From an uncultured Acidimicrobiales bacterium (GTDB lineage: Bacteria; Actinomycetota; Acidimicrobiia; Acidimicrobiales; SZUA-35), in the NCBI GenBank assembly GCA_937976305.1, contig CALJSB010000069.1, positions 1-50,196 on the forward strand: a stretch of DNA of 50,196 bases. The letters run 5' to 3'. The translations under genes and the position numbers were made by a program. The notes beneath the pieces were generated by a model, which was not told where the DNA came from, did not search any database, and saw only the letters and a list, made by a program, of their open reading frames with translations. This document shows, one piece after another, positions 7,590-16,388 of the stretch (positions are counted from its first letter, which is position 1; each line of letters opens with the position of its first letter).

Positions 7590-8312
7590 TCAGCTGACGG
7601 CGGTGTCGCTGGTTGGCTCGTCCTCGAGCTCTCCGAGCTCGCTGGCATCGTCCGGTGCGACAACCTCGGGTTTGACTGGTCGACCAGTAATCGCCTCGGG
7701 CGCTTTCACGACGTCAGACCAGTCGCCCGTGCCGGTGGCGGCAACGGTGCGTCCGCCGACGGGATACGCAGGTGCGTCAACCAGGGTGGTGCTCGGGTCC
7801 TGAGATGCTGCTGGCGCAACAGCCGTCGTTGGGTCGAGTGAGATGAAGGCGCCTGCGGCGGCGATGGCGATCGTGGTGAGGACTGGGCTCGGCGTGTAGA
7901 TGGTGACGTAGCTCATGCCGGCCGCGATGGCTGCTGGCATCCAACCGATCAGCCACCACAGCTCTTGGGTGCGGCCACCGCGGCGGTACCCGCCGAACAC
8001 TGCGCCGAGCGCGAGGGCCGGATGCAACACACCGGCAAGTGCTCGCCGCATGGCGGCGACGCCCTGGTTGCTGAGATCTCGCGTCGTCCAAGCAGGGGCC
8101 AAAGCGACGGCGGCGAGGGCAGCAGTTGGCGGGGCCAGCAACAACAGCGCGGCGCAGAGCAGCGACCAGGACAGCGTCCGACGTTCGGCAATGGCGGACA
8201 CACAAACGGCGGCTGCAGCGACAACGCCGATGGTCGTCACCCCGGCAGCCACAACAGCGACAAAAGCGGCGACGGCGACAAGAGCGGGTGCTGATGAGAT
8301 CACTCGTTTCAT
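7590..8312 (-). CDS. Polytopic membrane protein of the glycosyltransferase operon
   Basis: A 240-residue protein with about five or six hydrophobic segments in its first 160 residues, several very Ala/Val-rich, and a hydrophilic, acidic Pro/Asp/Glu-rich tail of about 75 residues. No family recognised. Its ATG at 8312 overlaps the stop of the upstream glycosyltransferase gene as ATGA, so the two are translationally coupled. The central Tyr-Arg-Arg-Gly-Gly-Arg loop is basic and probably cytoplasmic. A role with the glycosyltransferase, such as polymer export or assembly, is inferred from context only. Confidence 0.75.
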   Translation of the reverse strand: MKRVISSAPALVAVAAFVAVVAAGVTTIGVVAAAAVCVSAIAERRTLSWSLLCAALLLLAPPTAALAAVALAPAWTTRDLSNQGVAAMRRALAGVLHPALALGAVFGGYRRGGRTQELWWLIGWMPAAIAAGMSYVTIYTPSPVLTTIAIAAAGAFISLDPTTAVAPAASQDPSTTLVDAPAYPVGGRTVAATGTGDWSDVVKAPEAITGRPVKPEVVAPDDASELGELEDEPTSDTAVS

Positions 8313-10075
8313 GCTGAATGGTCCTTGGTGACCAGGCCGTGGGCCGTCTTCTGCCAATGCCACGGCTTGCGGATCAGCTCATAGGTGGCCATGTAGGCGG
8401 CGGCCGAATGCAGCATCCAATAGACGGGGTTGAGCAGGGCCCAGCCCGTCAACTTTTCGCGGTCCCGGCGGGTGCACGCGAAGAGGTTGAGCCAGATCAC
8501 CATGGCGTTCACGACGACCAAGTTGACGAACGCCAGTTGGCCCCAAACACCGGCAAACATCGGTGCCAGCCATGACGGATTGAACACCACCGAAATGAAG
8601 AGGAACAGCCAGAGGATTGGCGTCACCAGGAACGTGAAGGGCGTCCCGGCGATCAAGAAAACGAACGACAGCAGGCCCCGAAATCCAACGGTTCGTGCCA
8701 GCTCGATTGGGTGGCGAAGTCGAACCAGGGCCGACTGTTGGTAGCCCTTGATCCAACGGGACCGCTGCTTCACGAACTGCTTGGCTTTGCTCGACGCCTC
8801 CTCGGCTGTGAACGAGCGGATGATGGCGATGCGCCAGCCCTCGGCGGCTGCCCGAACGCCGAGATCGGCATCTTCGGTCACGTTGAAGCCATCCCATCCA
8901 CCGAGATCGCGGAGGGCTTGCGTGCGAAAGTGGTTTGAGGTTCCGCCGAGGGGGATGGGCACCTTGAGCGCCGACAGCCCAGGCAGCATGAACTGGAACC
9001 ACCAGGCGTATTCGAGGGCGAACATGCGGGTGATGAAGTTGTAGTCGTCGTTCCAGTAATCGAGGGCGGCTTGAACGGCGAGCACGTCCTCGTTGCCGGG
9101 CTTACGAAAAGCATCGAGGGCAATGAGCAGCTGATCAGGATCGGGTGCGTCCTCTGCGTCGTAGATCACGAGGTGGTCGCCCCGTGCGAAGTTCAACGAC
9201 CAGTTGCAGGCCTTTGGCTTTGTCTGTGGTTGCGAGGCGGGGACGATGATCGGGAACAGATTGCCGGGGATGTGTTCGCCCAGCGCTTCTGGGGTCTCGG
9301 TGTCTTCTTCTTCAATGAGAAGCAGAATCTCGACCCGGTCGAGCGGGTAGTCGAGACGGCCGAGGGCTTTGGCCAAACCGACCACCACCTCGGGCTCTCG
9401 AAAGACCGGCGCCAACACCGTGTAGTGCGGGATGTCCTCCTTCTCCGCTGGTCGAACCAGCTGGTCGGCTGCAGGTGCCTTGCGGACGCCGACCAAGACG
9501 GCGACGAGCTTGAAGAGCACGGCGCTGAACAAGAACAGGTTGGTGAGGCCGAGCATCAGACCAACGGTTGCTATCGGGGCAAGCCAAAGGCCGACGACCA
9601 GAGCCACCGTGGCCACGACTCCGAACCTGAGCTGGCCGCGTGACAACACATAGCGAGCAGAGTGCTCGGGGGCTCGGTCATAGAGATCGTTGATGGCCCG
9701 GTGCGTGAACAGCTCGGCGTTCTCCCGGCACAAGACGGCGATGAGCTCACGATCACTGCACACCAGCGTGCGGGTGTCGTCGATCGGACCCGAAGATGAC
9801 AGCGCAACCGGCTGGCCGTCGTCATCGGTCGCGAGCACACATCCGGCTCGCATCGCTTCGGGAAAGTCCTGTTCGATCACCGCAACGGCGTGATCGGCAT
9901 AGCGCTCACAGTCGGTTGCGTCTGCGATCGCATCTGCCATCACGTCGCCTGGCACGCCTGCAGTGACGGCGGCCCGGTCGGGTCGATCAATCCACCACAC
10001 CGCGTTGAGGTCGATGCCATAGGCCTCGGCAGTTCGAGAGGCGACTTCCTCGAGATCACAGACGCCCGTGATCAT
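8309..10075 (-). CDS. Processive membrane glycosyltransferase, GT2 family, with N-terminal domain (NfrB/cellulose-synthase-like layout)
   Basis: A 588-residue integral membrane glycosyltransferase. The ~145-residue N-terminal cytoplasmic domain resembles the MshEN-type domains found with some GT2 enzymes such as NfrB. Two membrane segments (~152-197) follow, then the GT2 catalytic domain with Asp306-x-x-Asp309, Thr-Glu-Asp (400-402) and Gln-Arg-Ser-Arg-Trp (437-441). Several C-terminal membrane helices (~465-565) close the chain. The D, DxD-like, TED and QxxRW set marks a processive enzyme that extends and passes a polysaccharide through the membrane. ATG 10075 overlaps the upstream stop as ATGA; the longer frame to 10465 is only the shadow of that gene. 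The polymer made is unknown. Confidence 0.9.
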   Translation of the reverse strand: MITGVCDLEEVASRTAEAYGIDLNAVWWIDRPDRAAVTAGVPGDVMADAIADATDCERYADHAVAVIEQDFPEAMRAGCVLATDDDGQPVALSSSGPIDDTRTLVCSDRELIAVLCRENAELFTHRAINDLYDRAPEHSARYVLSRGQLRFGVVATVALVVGLWLAPIATVGLMLGLTNLFLFSAVLFKLVAVLVGVRKAPAADQLVRPAEKEDIPHYTVLAPVFREPEVVVGLAKALGRLDYPLDRVEILLLIEEEDTETPEALGEHIPGNLFPIIVPASQPQTKPKACNWSLNFARGDHLVIYDAEDAPDPDQLLIALDAFRKPGNEDVLAVQAALDYWNDDYNFITRMFALEYAWWFQFMLPGLSALKVPIPLGGTSNHFRTQALRDLGGWDGFNVTEDADLGVRAAAEGWRIAIIRSFTAEEASSKAKQFVKQRSRWIKGYQQSALVRLRHPIELARTVGFRGLLSFVFLIAGTPFTFLVTPILWLFLFISVVFNPSWLAPMFAGVWGQLAFVNLVVVNAMVIWLNLFACTRRDREKLTGWALLNPVYWMLHSAAAYMATYELIRKPWHWQKTAHGLVTKDHSA

Positions 10076-11613
10076 GGCGCTTGGTGTGAGTTCTTCCTGA
10101 ACAGCAACAAGATGGCGGCTGCGGCCGCGGCCACCGCAACGGTGACGATCCACCCGGCCTTGGGTGTTTCGACGCCGGGTTGGGCAATCGAAACCGACTC
10201 GGCCGCAATACGAGTCTGGTTCGTGTCGCCGTCGAGCCCGATGTTCCAGAAGCGCTCGGTGCTGAGCTCGTTGACGGTCTCGTTGCTCAGCGGAATGATC
10301 AGCACGCCGTTGTCGACCGAAGGCGCTTCGTTGCCGGCAACCAGCCGGATGTCGGCCGAGGCCTTGTCGTCTGCAGCATGGAAGCGGAGGGGGTTCACCG
10401 ACGTGTCTTGCAGCGCGGCCGCTGTTACGCCAACCCACGCGGTTGGCACGTCGTCGTCGACCCAAAGGGCGGTCGACGATTCTTCGAGGAAACGCTGGGG
10501 AAAGTCGCGGACGTCTGGGTCACCGAACGATGCGGCAAGCGGGAGGAAGTCGAGGCTGGCGGTGCCGACGAAGCCGATGGCTTCAGGTGAGCAGGGCTGC
10601 CGGTCTTCTCGCAGCGCAAGCAGAACTTCGACCTGGGCATCTCGAGGCCAGTCGGCCACCGTTGCGGTGAACCTGGCCTGCCCGTTCTCATCGAGCGCAC
10701 CCGAGCTCACGACCTCACCGTTGACCTGAATGGCAAACCCGCCACCCTCGGCCAGCGGCGTCGAATTGATCTCGCCCGCAACCTCGACATCAGATACTCG
10801 ACCGCCAAAGCCCGTGCTCGAGATGAAGGCCTCGCCGCCGCTGGTGGTCAATTCGATCTCTGCCTCTTGGATGGTGCGCAGGTTCGGGTCGACGAGCGTG
10901 TTTGTGTTGGTCACCGTGAAGGCGAGTTGGTTTGGCAGACCCTGGATGTCGGTTTCGATGTCGTCGCCAGCTTCGGGCTCGGCCGACACGGTCACTGGGC
11001 CCATGAGCCCAACGGTTGCTCCCGGCAGGAGCGTCTCGCGCTCGACGGCGGCGGCCACGTTGGCGACGTCGATTGGATTGTCGCCCGTCACCGTGACGAG
11101 CGTGGCGTCAGCCAAGCTGCTCGGTGTGTGAGCTTGACGCCACACGTGCACGTCTCGATACGAGATGATGCCGTCGAGCCACTCGCACTCTTCCGCTGTG
11201 CTTTCGCGGCCAACGAGCGAGATGAGCGTTGTTTCTGACGATTCGATCTCGAGCTCAGTCAGTTCGACCGAAATTGTGCGGGGGTCGGCAACCGAATCGA
11301 CCAGGGTGCCGTCAACGTAGATGTCGACAACCAAGTCTTTGATGTCGGCTGACGCCGTCACATCGGCTCGGAATTGGGTCGGTGCACCATCGATGGTCGG
11401 GTAGACCTCCCAGGTCACCGCTGTCCCTTCGATGGCCTGCTTCTCTTCGAGGGCCGAGGTGATGGAGGGTGTCGCCTGTGAGGCGTCGTCTGCATCAGAC
11501 GAAGGGCCCTGTGCGAGCGCGAAGGTTGACCCACTGAAAAATCCCACAGCAACCATCAACAAGCATGTCAACGTGAAGATCTGAAGCGCACCGCGCCGCC
11601 CTGGCGAAATCAT
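10072..11613 (-). CDS. Secreted membrane-anchored protein of the polysaccharide operon
   Basis: A 513-residue protein with an N-terminal signal segment (~10-35, ending Ala-Leu-Ala-Gln-Gly). A large beta-rich, Asp/Glu/Thr-rich extracytoplasmic region follows, then one C-terminal membrane helix (Gly-Trp-Ile-Val-Thr-Val and an Ala-rich stretch) with a short basic tail. This layout is like the BcsB partner of cellulose synthase, but I see no diagnostic BcsB motif. It is the first gene of the three-gene minus-strand operon and overlaps the glycosyltransferase start. The start is taken as ATG 11613, directly before the basic signal peptide n-region. Likely a periplasmic partner of the synthase; that role is inferred. 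Confidence 0.72.
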   Translation of the reverse strand: MISPGRRGALQIFTLTCLLMVAVGFFSGSTFALAQGPSSDADDASQATPSITSALEEKQAIEGTAVTWEVYPTIDGAPTQFRADVTASADIKDLVVDIYVDGTLVDSVADPRTISVELTELEIESSETTLISLVGRESTAEECEWLDGIISYRDVHVWRQAHTPSSLADATLVTVTGDNPIDVANVAAAVERETLLPGATVGLMGPVTVSAEPEAGDDIETDIQGLPNQLAFTVTNTNTLVDPNLRTIQEAEIELTTSGGEAFISSTGFGGRVSDVEVAGEINSTPLAEGGGFAIQVNGEVVSSGALDENGQARFTATVADWPRDAQVEVLLALREDRQPCSPEAIGFVGTASLDFLPLAASFGDPDVRDFPQRFLEESSTALWVDDDVPTAWVGVTAAALQDTSVNPLRFHAADDKASADIRLVAGNEAPSVDNGVLIIPLSNETVNELSTERFWNIGLDGDTNQTRIAAESVSIAQPGVETPKAGWIVTVAVAAAAAAILLLFRKNSHQAP

Positions 11614-11724
11614 CAGAGTCTCATCGTCCGAAAAAGTCGCTTCCCTAACCAAGAAAGGGGGAAAAGTCACACAGCGAAGCGGCGAAATGTTGCCGCTCCG
11701 CAAAGCCGACAGTAGGAACGAGCA
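11614..11724. promoter_or_regulatory. Divergent promoter region, polysaccharide operon / sugar kinase
   Basis: 111 bp lie between two head-to-head start codons, so both promoters must be here. I see no clear operator palindrome or riboswitch. An AGGA lies 11 bp before the kinase ATG. Confidence 0.45.
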
Positions 11725-12639
11725 ATGATCTTGAGCGGAGGCGAGGCACTCGTCGACATCGTTTCAAAGGACGGAGAGGCAACGGCCGTGCCTGGGGGCG
11801 GTCCAATGAACGTTGCGATCACCGCCGCTCGGCTCGGTGTTCCTGCCGCTTTTCTGGGTCGTGTCTCGACCGATGAACATGGTGAAGCGATCTGGGCGCA
11901 CCTCACCAGCAACGGGGTCGACGTCACCGCGACCGAACGGGGACCCGAACCCACCGCCCGTGCCATCGTCGAGAGCATTCCCAAGCTCAGCTTTCGGTTC
12001 GAGGGCGAGAACACCGCCGACGCCAACTTCGGAGCCGTCAACCTCGAGCCTCTGGGGAAGGGTCCGCACATTCTCCACGGCGGCACCCTCGGGCTGTTTC
12101 GCGGTCAGACCGCAGCCACCCTTGCTGATTTCGCCGAGTCGCACACGGGCCTGATTTCGCTCGATCCGAATGTTCGTCCGAAGATCATCGACGACCCGGC
12201 TCAGTGGCACGAGTTCCACAACCGTTGGGTGCCACGCACCCACATCTATCGAGGTTCCGACGAAGACTTCGAGTGGATCTGGGACGGTCGGGGTGCTGAG
12301 GACTGCGCGGCCGAGTTGCTTGACCGCGGGGTGCTTGCCGTGCTCGTGACTCGCGGGCCAGACGGTGCCTCCGTCTTCACTCGGTCGGGTCAGATCGATG
12401 TCGGCGGTCAATCGGTCGAGGTGGTCGACACCGTCGGCGCCGGCGACACTTTTGTGGGCGCCATGTTGACCCAGCTGCACGAACTCGGTGTCGCTGGTGA
12501 GCCACAACGACTCAATGACTTCGACGATGCGACGTGGGCCAAGGTCGCATCGTGGGCAGCCGCTGCGGCCGCCATCACGGTGTCTCGGCTCGGTGCTGAT
12601 CCGCCAACTCGAGCAGAGCTCGAAGCCTCACTGAGCTGA
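11725..12639 (+). CDS. PfkB-family sugar kinase (fructokinase-like)
   Basis: A 304-residue ribokinase-fold kinase that transfers phosphate from ATP to a sugar. The substrate-side Pro-Gly-Gly-Gly-Pro-Met-Asn-Val-Ala block is at residues 23-31. The second PfkB signature Asp-Thr-Val-Gly-Ala-Gly-Asp-Thr-Phe is at 235-243, with catalytic base Asp241. Thr-Arg-Gly-Pro-Asp-Gly-Ala near 209-215 is also typical. The opening Gly-Gly-Glu-Ala-Leu-Val-Asp resembles bacterial fructokinases, so fructose is a fair guess, though the substrate is unproven. Complete and of family length. It is divergent from the polysaccharide operon and could feed sugar phosphates to it. Confidence 0.88.
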   Translation: MILSGGEALVDIVSKDGEATAVPGGGPMNVAITAARLGVPAAFLGRVSTDEHGEAIWAHLTSNGVDVTATERGPEPTARAIVESIPKLSFRFEGENTADANFGAVNLEPLGKGPHILHGGTLGLFRGQTAATLADFAESHTGLISLDPNVRPKIIDDPAQWHEFHNRWVPRTHIYRGSDEDFEWIWDGRGAEDCAAELLDRGVLAVLVTRGPDGASVFTRSGQIDVGGQSVEVVDTVGAGDTFVGAMLTQLHELGVAGEPQRLNDFDDATWAKVASWAAAAAAITVSRLGADPPTRAELEASLS

Positions 12640-12641
12640 AC

Positions 12642-13166
12642 TCACGAAAGTGGTATCGAGAACGCGTGCTGGATGACGAGGCCATCCTCGGCATGCAGCG
12701 TCAGCCGTGATCCGACCCCTTCAAACTGCTGAGCTTCACCCGTGAGGATCGCCGGGCTGAACCCAGCTTGCTCGAGAAGTGCATGAGCTGAGGTCGGTGT
12801 GAACTCGGCGTCGATGTGACCTTCGGTCCAGCTCGCAACGGTGGACGGGTCCACAACAAAGACAAACGTCATGTCCCAGTCTGACGGACCAGGCAGTCGA
12901 TCATCGGAGTTGTCGAAGTAGACGATGTCGAAGTGAACGTCCATGACCGGCCCTTGAAAAACGACGTACTGCTGAGCAAACGCAATGCGTTCGGCAGCGG
13001 TCGCGAACTCGTCGCTGGTCGTGTCAGTCGACAGGTTGGCGTCTTCGGAGTCTTGATCCGACAACACGCCGGCGTCGGTGCAGGACGTAGCGACGAGCAA
13101 CACCAAGACGATGATGAGGGAGCATCGAGCGAGACGTCCCGGTTCGTTCTTGCGCAGGCTGTCCAT
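12642..13166 (-). CDS. Small lipoprotein of unknown function
   Basis: A 174-residue predicted lipoprotein. Residues 1-30 hold a basic start, the hydrophobic core Leu-Ile-Ile-Val-Leu-Val-Leu-Leu-Val and the lipobox Val-Ala-Thr-Ser-Cys. An Asp/Ser/Thr-rich spacer and a domain with many Asp, Phe and Val residues follow. No family is recognised. ATG 13166 is chosen because it puts the lipobox near residue 29; the frame is open further upstream but reads into the neighbour's end. It follows the SGNH hydrolase gene by 32 bp, so the two may form an operon. It ends 2 bp from the kinase stop, convergently. Confidence 0.72.
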   Translation of the reverse strand: MDSLRKNEPGRLARCSLIIVLVLLVATSCTDAGVLSDQDSEDANLSTDTTSDEFATAAERIAFAQQYVVFQGPVMDVHFDIVYFDNSDDRLPGPSDWDMTFVFVVDPSTVASWTEGHIDAEFTPTSAHALLEQAGFSPAILTGEAQQFEGVGSRLTLHAEDGLVIQHAFSIPLS

Positions 13167-13198
13167 ATGTACTTTGACGTACCCACTCGGGAGCCAGT

Positions 13199-14044
13199 TC
13201 AGAGATTCTGTGAGCGCAGTCGTTCGGGTTCGCCCAACGCCTCGATGAAGGCCACCGTCCACGCTTCATAGCCACGTTCATTGGGATGGAAACCGTCAGT
13301 GGCAGTCCGCCCTCGCCAGGTCTCGATGTGGTTGGTGACATCGGCTAAGTGAACCCTGCCGTCGTCGCTGAGCGATCGCAGGTGGCGGTTGACGTACTTC
13401 GCGCTCATGCTTGCGTTGTCGGGAAGTGTGGCGAGCCGAACGGTTGCATCAACGGCTGCGAGTCGTTCCGTCAGCTGATCGAACTTGTTTCGCAGTGCTC
13501 CCACGCGAGGAGATCGCATCAAGTCGTTGCTGCCGATGGTGCAGACGATGACGGCGGCTCGATCACCGAGCTGTTCGAGCGCGGCGAGTTGGGTGTTGAG
13601 CACGTCATCGATGCGAGCCCCGGAGCGGGAGAGGTTGACCACCTGGTTTGGTAGCGCGGACTCTGCTGCCAGCTTGTTGAGATAGGAGTCCGTTGGCGAT
13701 ACGCAGCCGATTCCTTGGGTAAGCGAGTCGCCGAGCCCAACGAGCAGCGGCTCCGTTGATGTGAGCGCAGTCTCAGCCCGGTCCCGCCAGTACGCGTTGT
13801 GGCCAGCGATCTGATCCCGGGTGTGTGCCAGGCCTGGGATGATCGAGCCCAACGTCCGCACGAGGGTCCCAGCCGGGCTTGGCTCGAGCGCAACGTCGAT
13901 GGCGTCGCGCCGATCGAGGGGTTGAGCGTTCGGCACGACCGCTCCATCGGCGTCAAGAAGCTGGACTTGACGTGCATTCGGTGGCGAGGACAACCGAGGG
14001 GAGGCGCCGGGGTCCGCTCCTAACAGTTGGAGGGCGGCAGGCAA
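13199..14044 (-). CDS. SGNH/GDSL-family hydrolase
   Basis: A 281-residue serine esterase-like protein. Block I Gly-Asp-Ser-Leu-Thr (nucleophile Ser107) is preceded by Leu-Val-Gly-Leu. Block III Gly-Ser-Asn-Asp is at 171-174, and block V Asp250-Gly-Phe-His253-Pro-Asn completes the triad. The frame offers only a TTG start at 14044 before an upstream stop, with no clear ribosome site, so the N-terminus is uncertain. The first ~80 residues are not conserved in type, and no signal peptide is visible. Probably hydrolyses an ester or acetyl group on a lipid or sugar; the substrate is unknown. Confidence 0.83.
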   Translation of the reverse strand: MPAALQLLGADPGASPRLSSPPNARQVQLLDADGAVVPNAQPLDRRDAIDVALEPSPAGTLVRTLGSIIPGLAHTRDQIAGHNAYWRDRAETALTSTEPLLVGLGDSLTQGIGCVSPTDSYLNKLAAESALPNQVVNLSRSGARIDDVLNTQLAALEQLGDRAAVIVCTIGSNDLMRSPRVGALRNKFDQLTERLAAVDATVRLATLPDNASMSAKYVNRHLRSLSDDGRVHLADVTNHIETWRGRTATDGFHPNERGYEAWTVAFIEALGEPERLRSQNL

Positions 14045-14199
14045 GGAGGGGACCCCGGCGGACGCGGCTCACCCTACGATTTTGCTTGGGCAAAGTCCAG
14101 CATGCTTCAACAAGCAGCTGATGATTGTTGGTCAAACTCACCCAGGCGACCACTGTCTGTGTTGTTCTGCCCTTGACGAACACCTAGCGTGGCCGACTC

Positions 14200-15615
14200 A
14201 TGGCGAGGATCGGGTGGGATCGTTGGTGTGGAGTGGCGCGCGTCGGGACCGTGCCTCTCCTCTTTATCGGACTTGTTGGGGTGCTTTCAGTGCCTGCTTC
14301 GGCGACCGATGGGCCGTATCACGGCTGCCGAGCGAGGGTCGAGCGGGTACTCGATTCCGACTTCGTTGGCGCCGTTGCCGCTGAGCGTGCCGTGCATCTG
14401 GCGTTCGACTTTCGCATCGACACGCTCTACACCGCAGAGATCGGTAGCGAGGCATTCACCGTCCCCCTCGACCACGAGCAGTTCTGGGATGCGCCGGTAC
14501 CGATGGTGCAGATCCAGGCAAGCCATGGCTTTGGTTACCGGTTCCATCCGATTCACCGGTATCGGCGCTTCCACAACGGCATCGACGTGAGCCTTCCCAC
14601 CGGTACGCCGATCGCCGCATTCGCTGATGGGACGGTGGTCATCGCCGGTTTCTACGGCGGGTATGGCCGGACCGTTGTGGTTGATCACGGCGATGGCTTC
14701 TCGACGCTGTCTGCGCACATGTCGTCGATCTCGGTGCAGGTCGGCGATGTCGTCGAACCGGGCGCAACGCTGGGCGCCGTCGGGTCGACGGGGCAATCAA
14801 CCGGCCCCCACCTTCACTTCGAAACTCGGCTCGGCGGTGTTCCCGTCAACCCGGCCTGGTTCATCCCGGTGCTCGAACCACCGATCGCGGCAGATCTGTC
14901 GTCGGTTCGCGACACCGTCGCTGAGTCTGCCGTTGTCGCTCCGAACCGGTCGGCCCAGTTTCAGATCGAGCGCCTCTACCTCATCGCCTTCGGTCGCCAG
15001 CCCGATGCGGCCTCGGTGGGCCACTGGGTCAGTCAATGTGCGTTGGGTCTGTCGCTCTCGACGATCGCCGAGCACCTGGCCGCATCGCCCGAGTTTGGCG
15101 ACGGTTTGGGCGCCCTCGACGATGCCGCATTCGTGCGTACCGTGTTCGAGCGAGGGCTTGGACGTGCACCGTCGACTCGCGAGCTCCACGAAGCGCTGAC
15201 CCTCCTGGCCGATGGGTTTGGTCGCGGCCGCATCTTGGCCGACATCAGCGAAAGTACCGACCATCAATCGGTGGCGGCCGCGACGTTGGTCGATCCGTCA
15301 GTGCGCCGCCTGTACCTCGGCGTGCTGGGTCGGCAACCGGATGCGGGTGGCGCCTACTACTGGACGGCGCGGAGCGCGAGTGGTGAATCGCTCGAGGACT
15401 TGGCCGCGGCGATGGGCGCCTCGCCCGAATACGAACAGCGCTTTGGTCAGACGTCTGATCGCGCCTTCGTGGCCCAGATCTACTCGCTCGTGTTCGGTCG
15501 TGAGCCTGACGCCGCCGGCCTTGCTTTCTGGGCCGAGCAGGTCAGCGTCCGGGGCCGTTGGTCGGTGCTGGTCGGCTTCACCGAATCGTCCGAAGGCCAA
15601 CGCATCCTCGGTTAG
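14200..15615 (+). CDS. Secreted M23 peptidase with tandem DUF4214 repeats
   Basis: A 471-residue exported protein. The signal peptide is residues 1-35 (ending Pro-Ala-Ser-Ala). An M23 (LytM) zinc peptidase domain spans ~105-225: Gly-Tyr-Arg-Phe-His-Pro, His125-Asn-Gly-Ile-Asp129, His173 and His204-Leu-His206 give the full metal and catalytic set. Four DUF4214 half-repeats then fill residues ~250-471, each with a Leu-Tyr..Gly-Arg-Gln-Pro-Asp-type hallmark. The enzyme probably cuts peptidoglycan cross-links outside the membrane, with the repeats perhaps docking it to the surface; the docking is inferred. The stop overlaps the GNAT gene tail-to-tail by 4 bp. Confidence 0.9.
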   Translation: MARIGWDRWCGVARVGTVPLLFIGLVGVLSVPASATDGPYHGCRARVERVLDSDFVGAVAAERAVHLAFDFRIDTLYTAEIGSEAFTVPLDHEQFWDAPVPMVQIQASHGFGYRFHPIHRYRRFHNGIDVSLPTGTPIAAFADGTVVIAGFYGGYGRTVVVDHGDGFSTLSAHMSSISVQVGDVVEPGATLGAVGSTGQSTGPHLHFETRLGGVPVNPAWFIPVLEPPIAADLSSVRDTVAESAVVAPNRSAQFQIERLYLIAFGRQPDAASVGHWVSQCALGLSLSTIAEHLAASPEFGDGLGALDDAAFVRTVFERGLGRAPSTRELHEALTLLADGFGRGRILADISESTDHQSVAAATLVDPSVRRLYLGVLGRQPDAGGAYYWTARSASGESLEDLAAAMGASPEYEQRFGQTSDRAFVAQIYSLVFGREPDAAGLAFWAEQVSVRGRWSVLVGFTESSEGQRILG

Positions 15616-16373
15616 TCGGGGAGGCCGACGGCGCTGAGGCGCATGTTGGCCTCGAAACCCAAACTGAGCGCGAGCGCCTTCGACGCCGTGCGTGACCAAT
15701 TGCATCGATACAAAGGAAGTCGGCCCCGAGCAAAGCTCGCCTCGCAGAAGTCCGACACGACGGCCGCACCCCACCCCTGACCTCGCACTGGCTCGTCGGT
15801 CAGCACGCCGATGTCGTCGAAGTCGGCATCGGCATCCCACACTCGGCCCGACGCGACCGCTCGGAGTTCGCCGTCGCCATCAAGCAGTCCGACGATGTGA
15901 GGATCGAGATCGTCGAGCTCGAACTCAGCCTCGTCAACATCCTCCGGGTCGTTGCGCTCGAACAACGCACCAAGGAGCGCCCGATGTTCGGCGTTGTCAC
16001 GATCGAGCTCGCACCTCGTCGCCCCGATGGGCAGGGGCCGTGGCTGCAAGACCTCGGGGGCGACGACGTGCTGGTCGTTGCCATCGATGAACTCCCAACC
16101 CCGCTTGATCGCCCAGGCTTCGAACGACTCTGAGCTCGTCGATACCGAGTCAGAGGCAATGCCAGCGAGATCGCCAGCCAGGGCTGGGTCGCAACGAATG
16201 ACCGTGGCCTGGCCGATCAGGTAGGCGACGGCCATGGCCGAGTCGATTCGATCGTGCTCGGCCCGCACGATCGTCTGCGCCGTGGCGGCAACCTCGGCAT
16301 CGATACCCGCTTCGTTGATCAGCGCGGCAAGGTGCTTGGAGCGAACGGCGGCCAGGGTCCGTTGCTCGTTCAT
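15612..16373 (-). CDS. GNAT-family N-acetyltransferase
   Basis: A 253-residue protein. The C-terminal half is a GNAT domain: Ile-Gly-Val-Leu-Thr-Asp, the acetyl-CoA loop Arg-Gly-Gln-Gly-Trp-Gly near residue 200, then Leu-Tyr-Arg-Cys-Asn-Trp-Ser-Arg-Thr-Ala-Ser and Leu-Gly-Phe-Glu. The first ~140 residues are helical and acidic and not recognised. The Asn-Trp-Ser-x-x-Ala-Ser pattern is typical of FR47-like acetyltransferases. It transfers acetyl from acetyl-CoA to an amine that sequence does not reveal. It is the most distal gene of a minus-strand run that starts at pheA, 15 bp after the sucrase/ferredoxin-like gene. Confidence 0.8.
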   Translation of the reverse strand: MNEQRTLAAVRSKHLAALINEAGIDAEVAATAQTIVRAEHDRIDSAMAVAYLIGQATVIRCDPALAGDLAGIASDSVSTSSESFEAWAIKRGWEFIDGNDQHVVAPEVLQPRPLPIGATRCELDRDNAEHRALLGALFERNDPEDVDEAEFELDDLDPHIVGLLDGDGELRAVASGRVWDADADFDDIGVLTDEPVRGQGWGAAVVSDFCEASFARGRLPLYRCNWSRTASKALALSLGFEANMRLSAVGLPD

Positions 16374-16388
16374 GACGCCCTTCTCATC

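Noticed and set aside
10076..10465. 130-residue N-terminal extension of the glycosyltransferase
   Set aside because: It overlaps the upstream secreted-protein gene, is extremely Arg-rich and unlike any domain; ATGA at 10072-10075 gives a coupled start.
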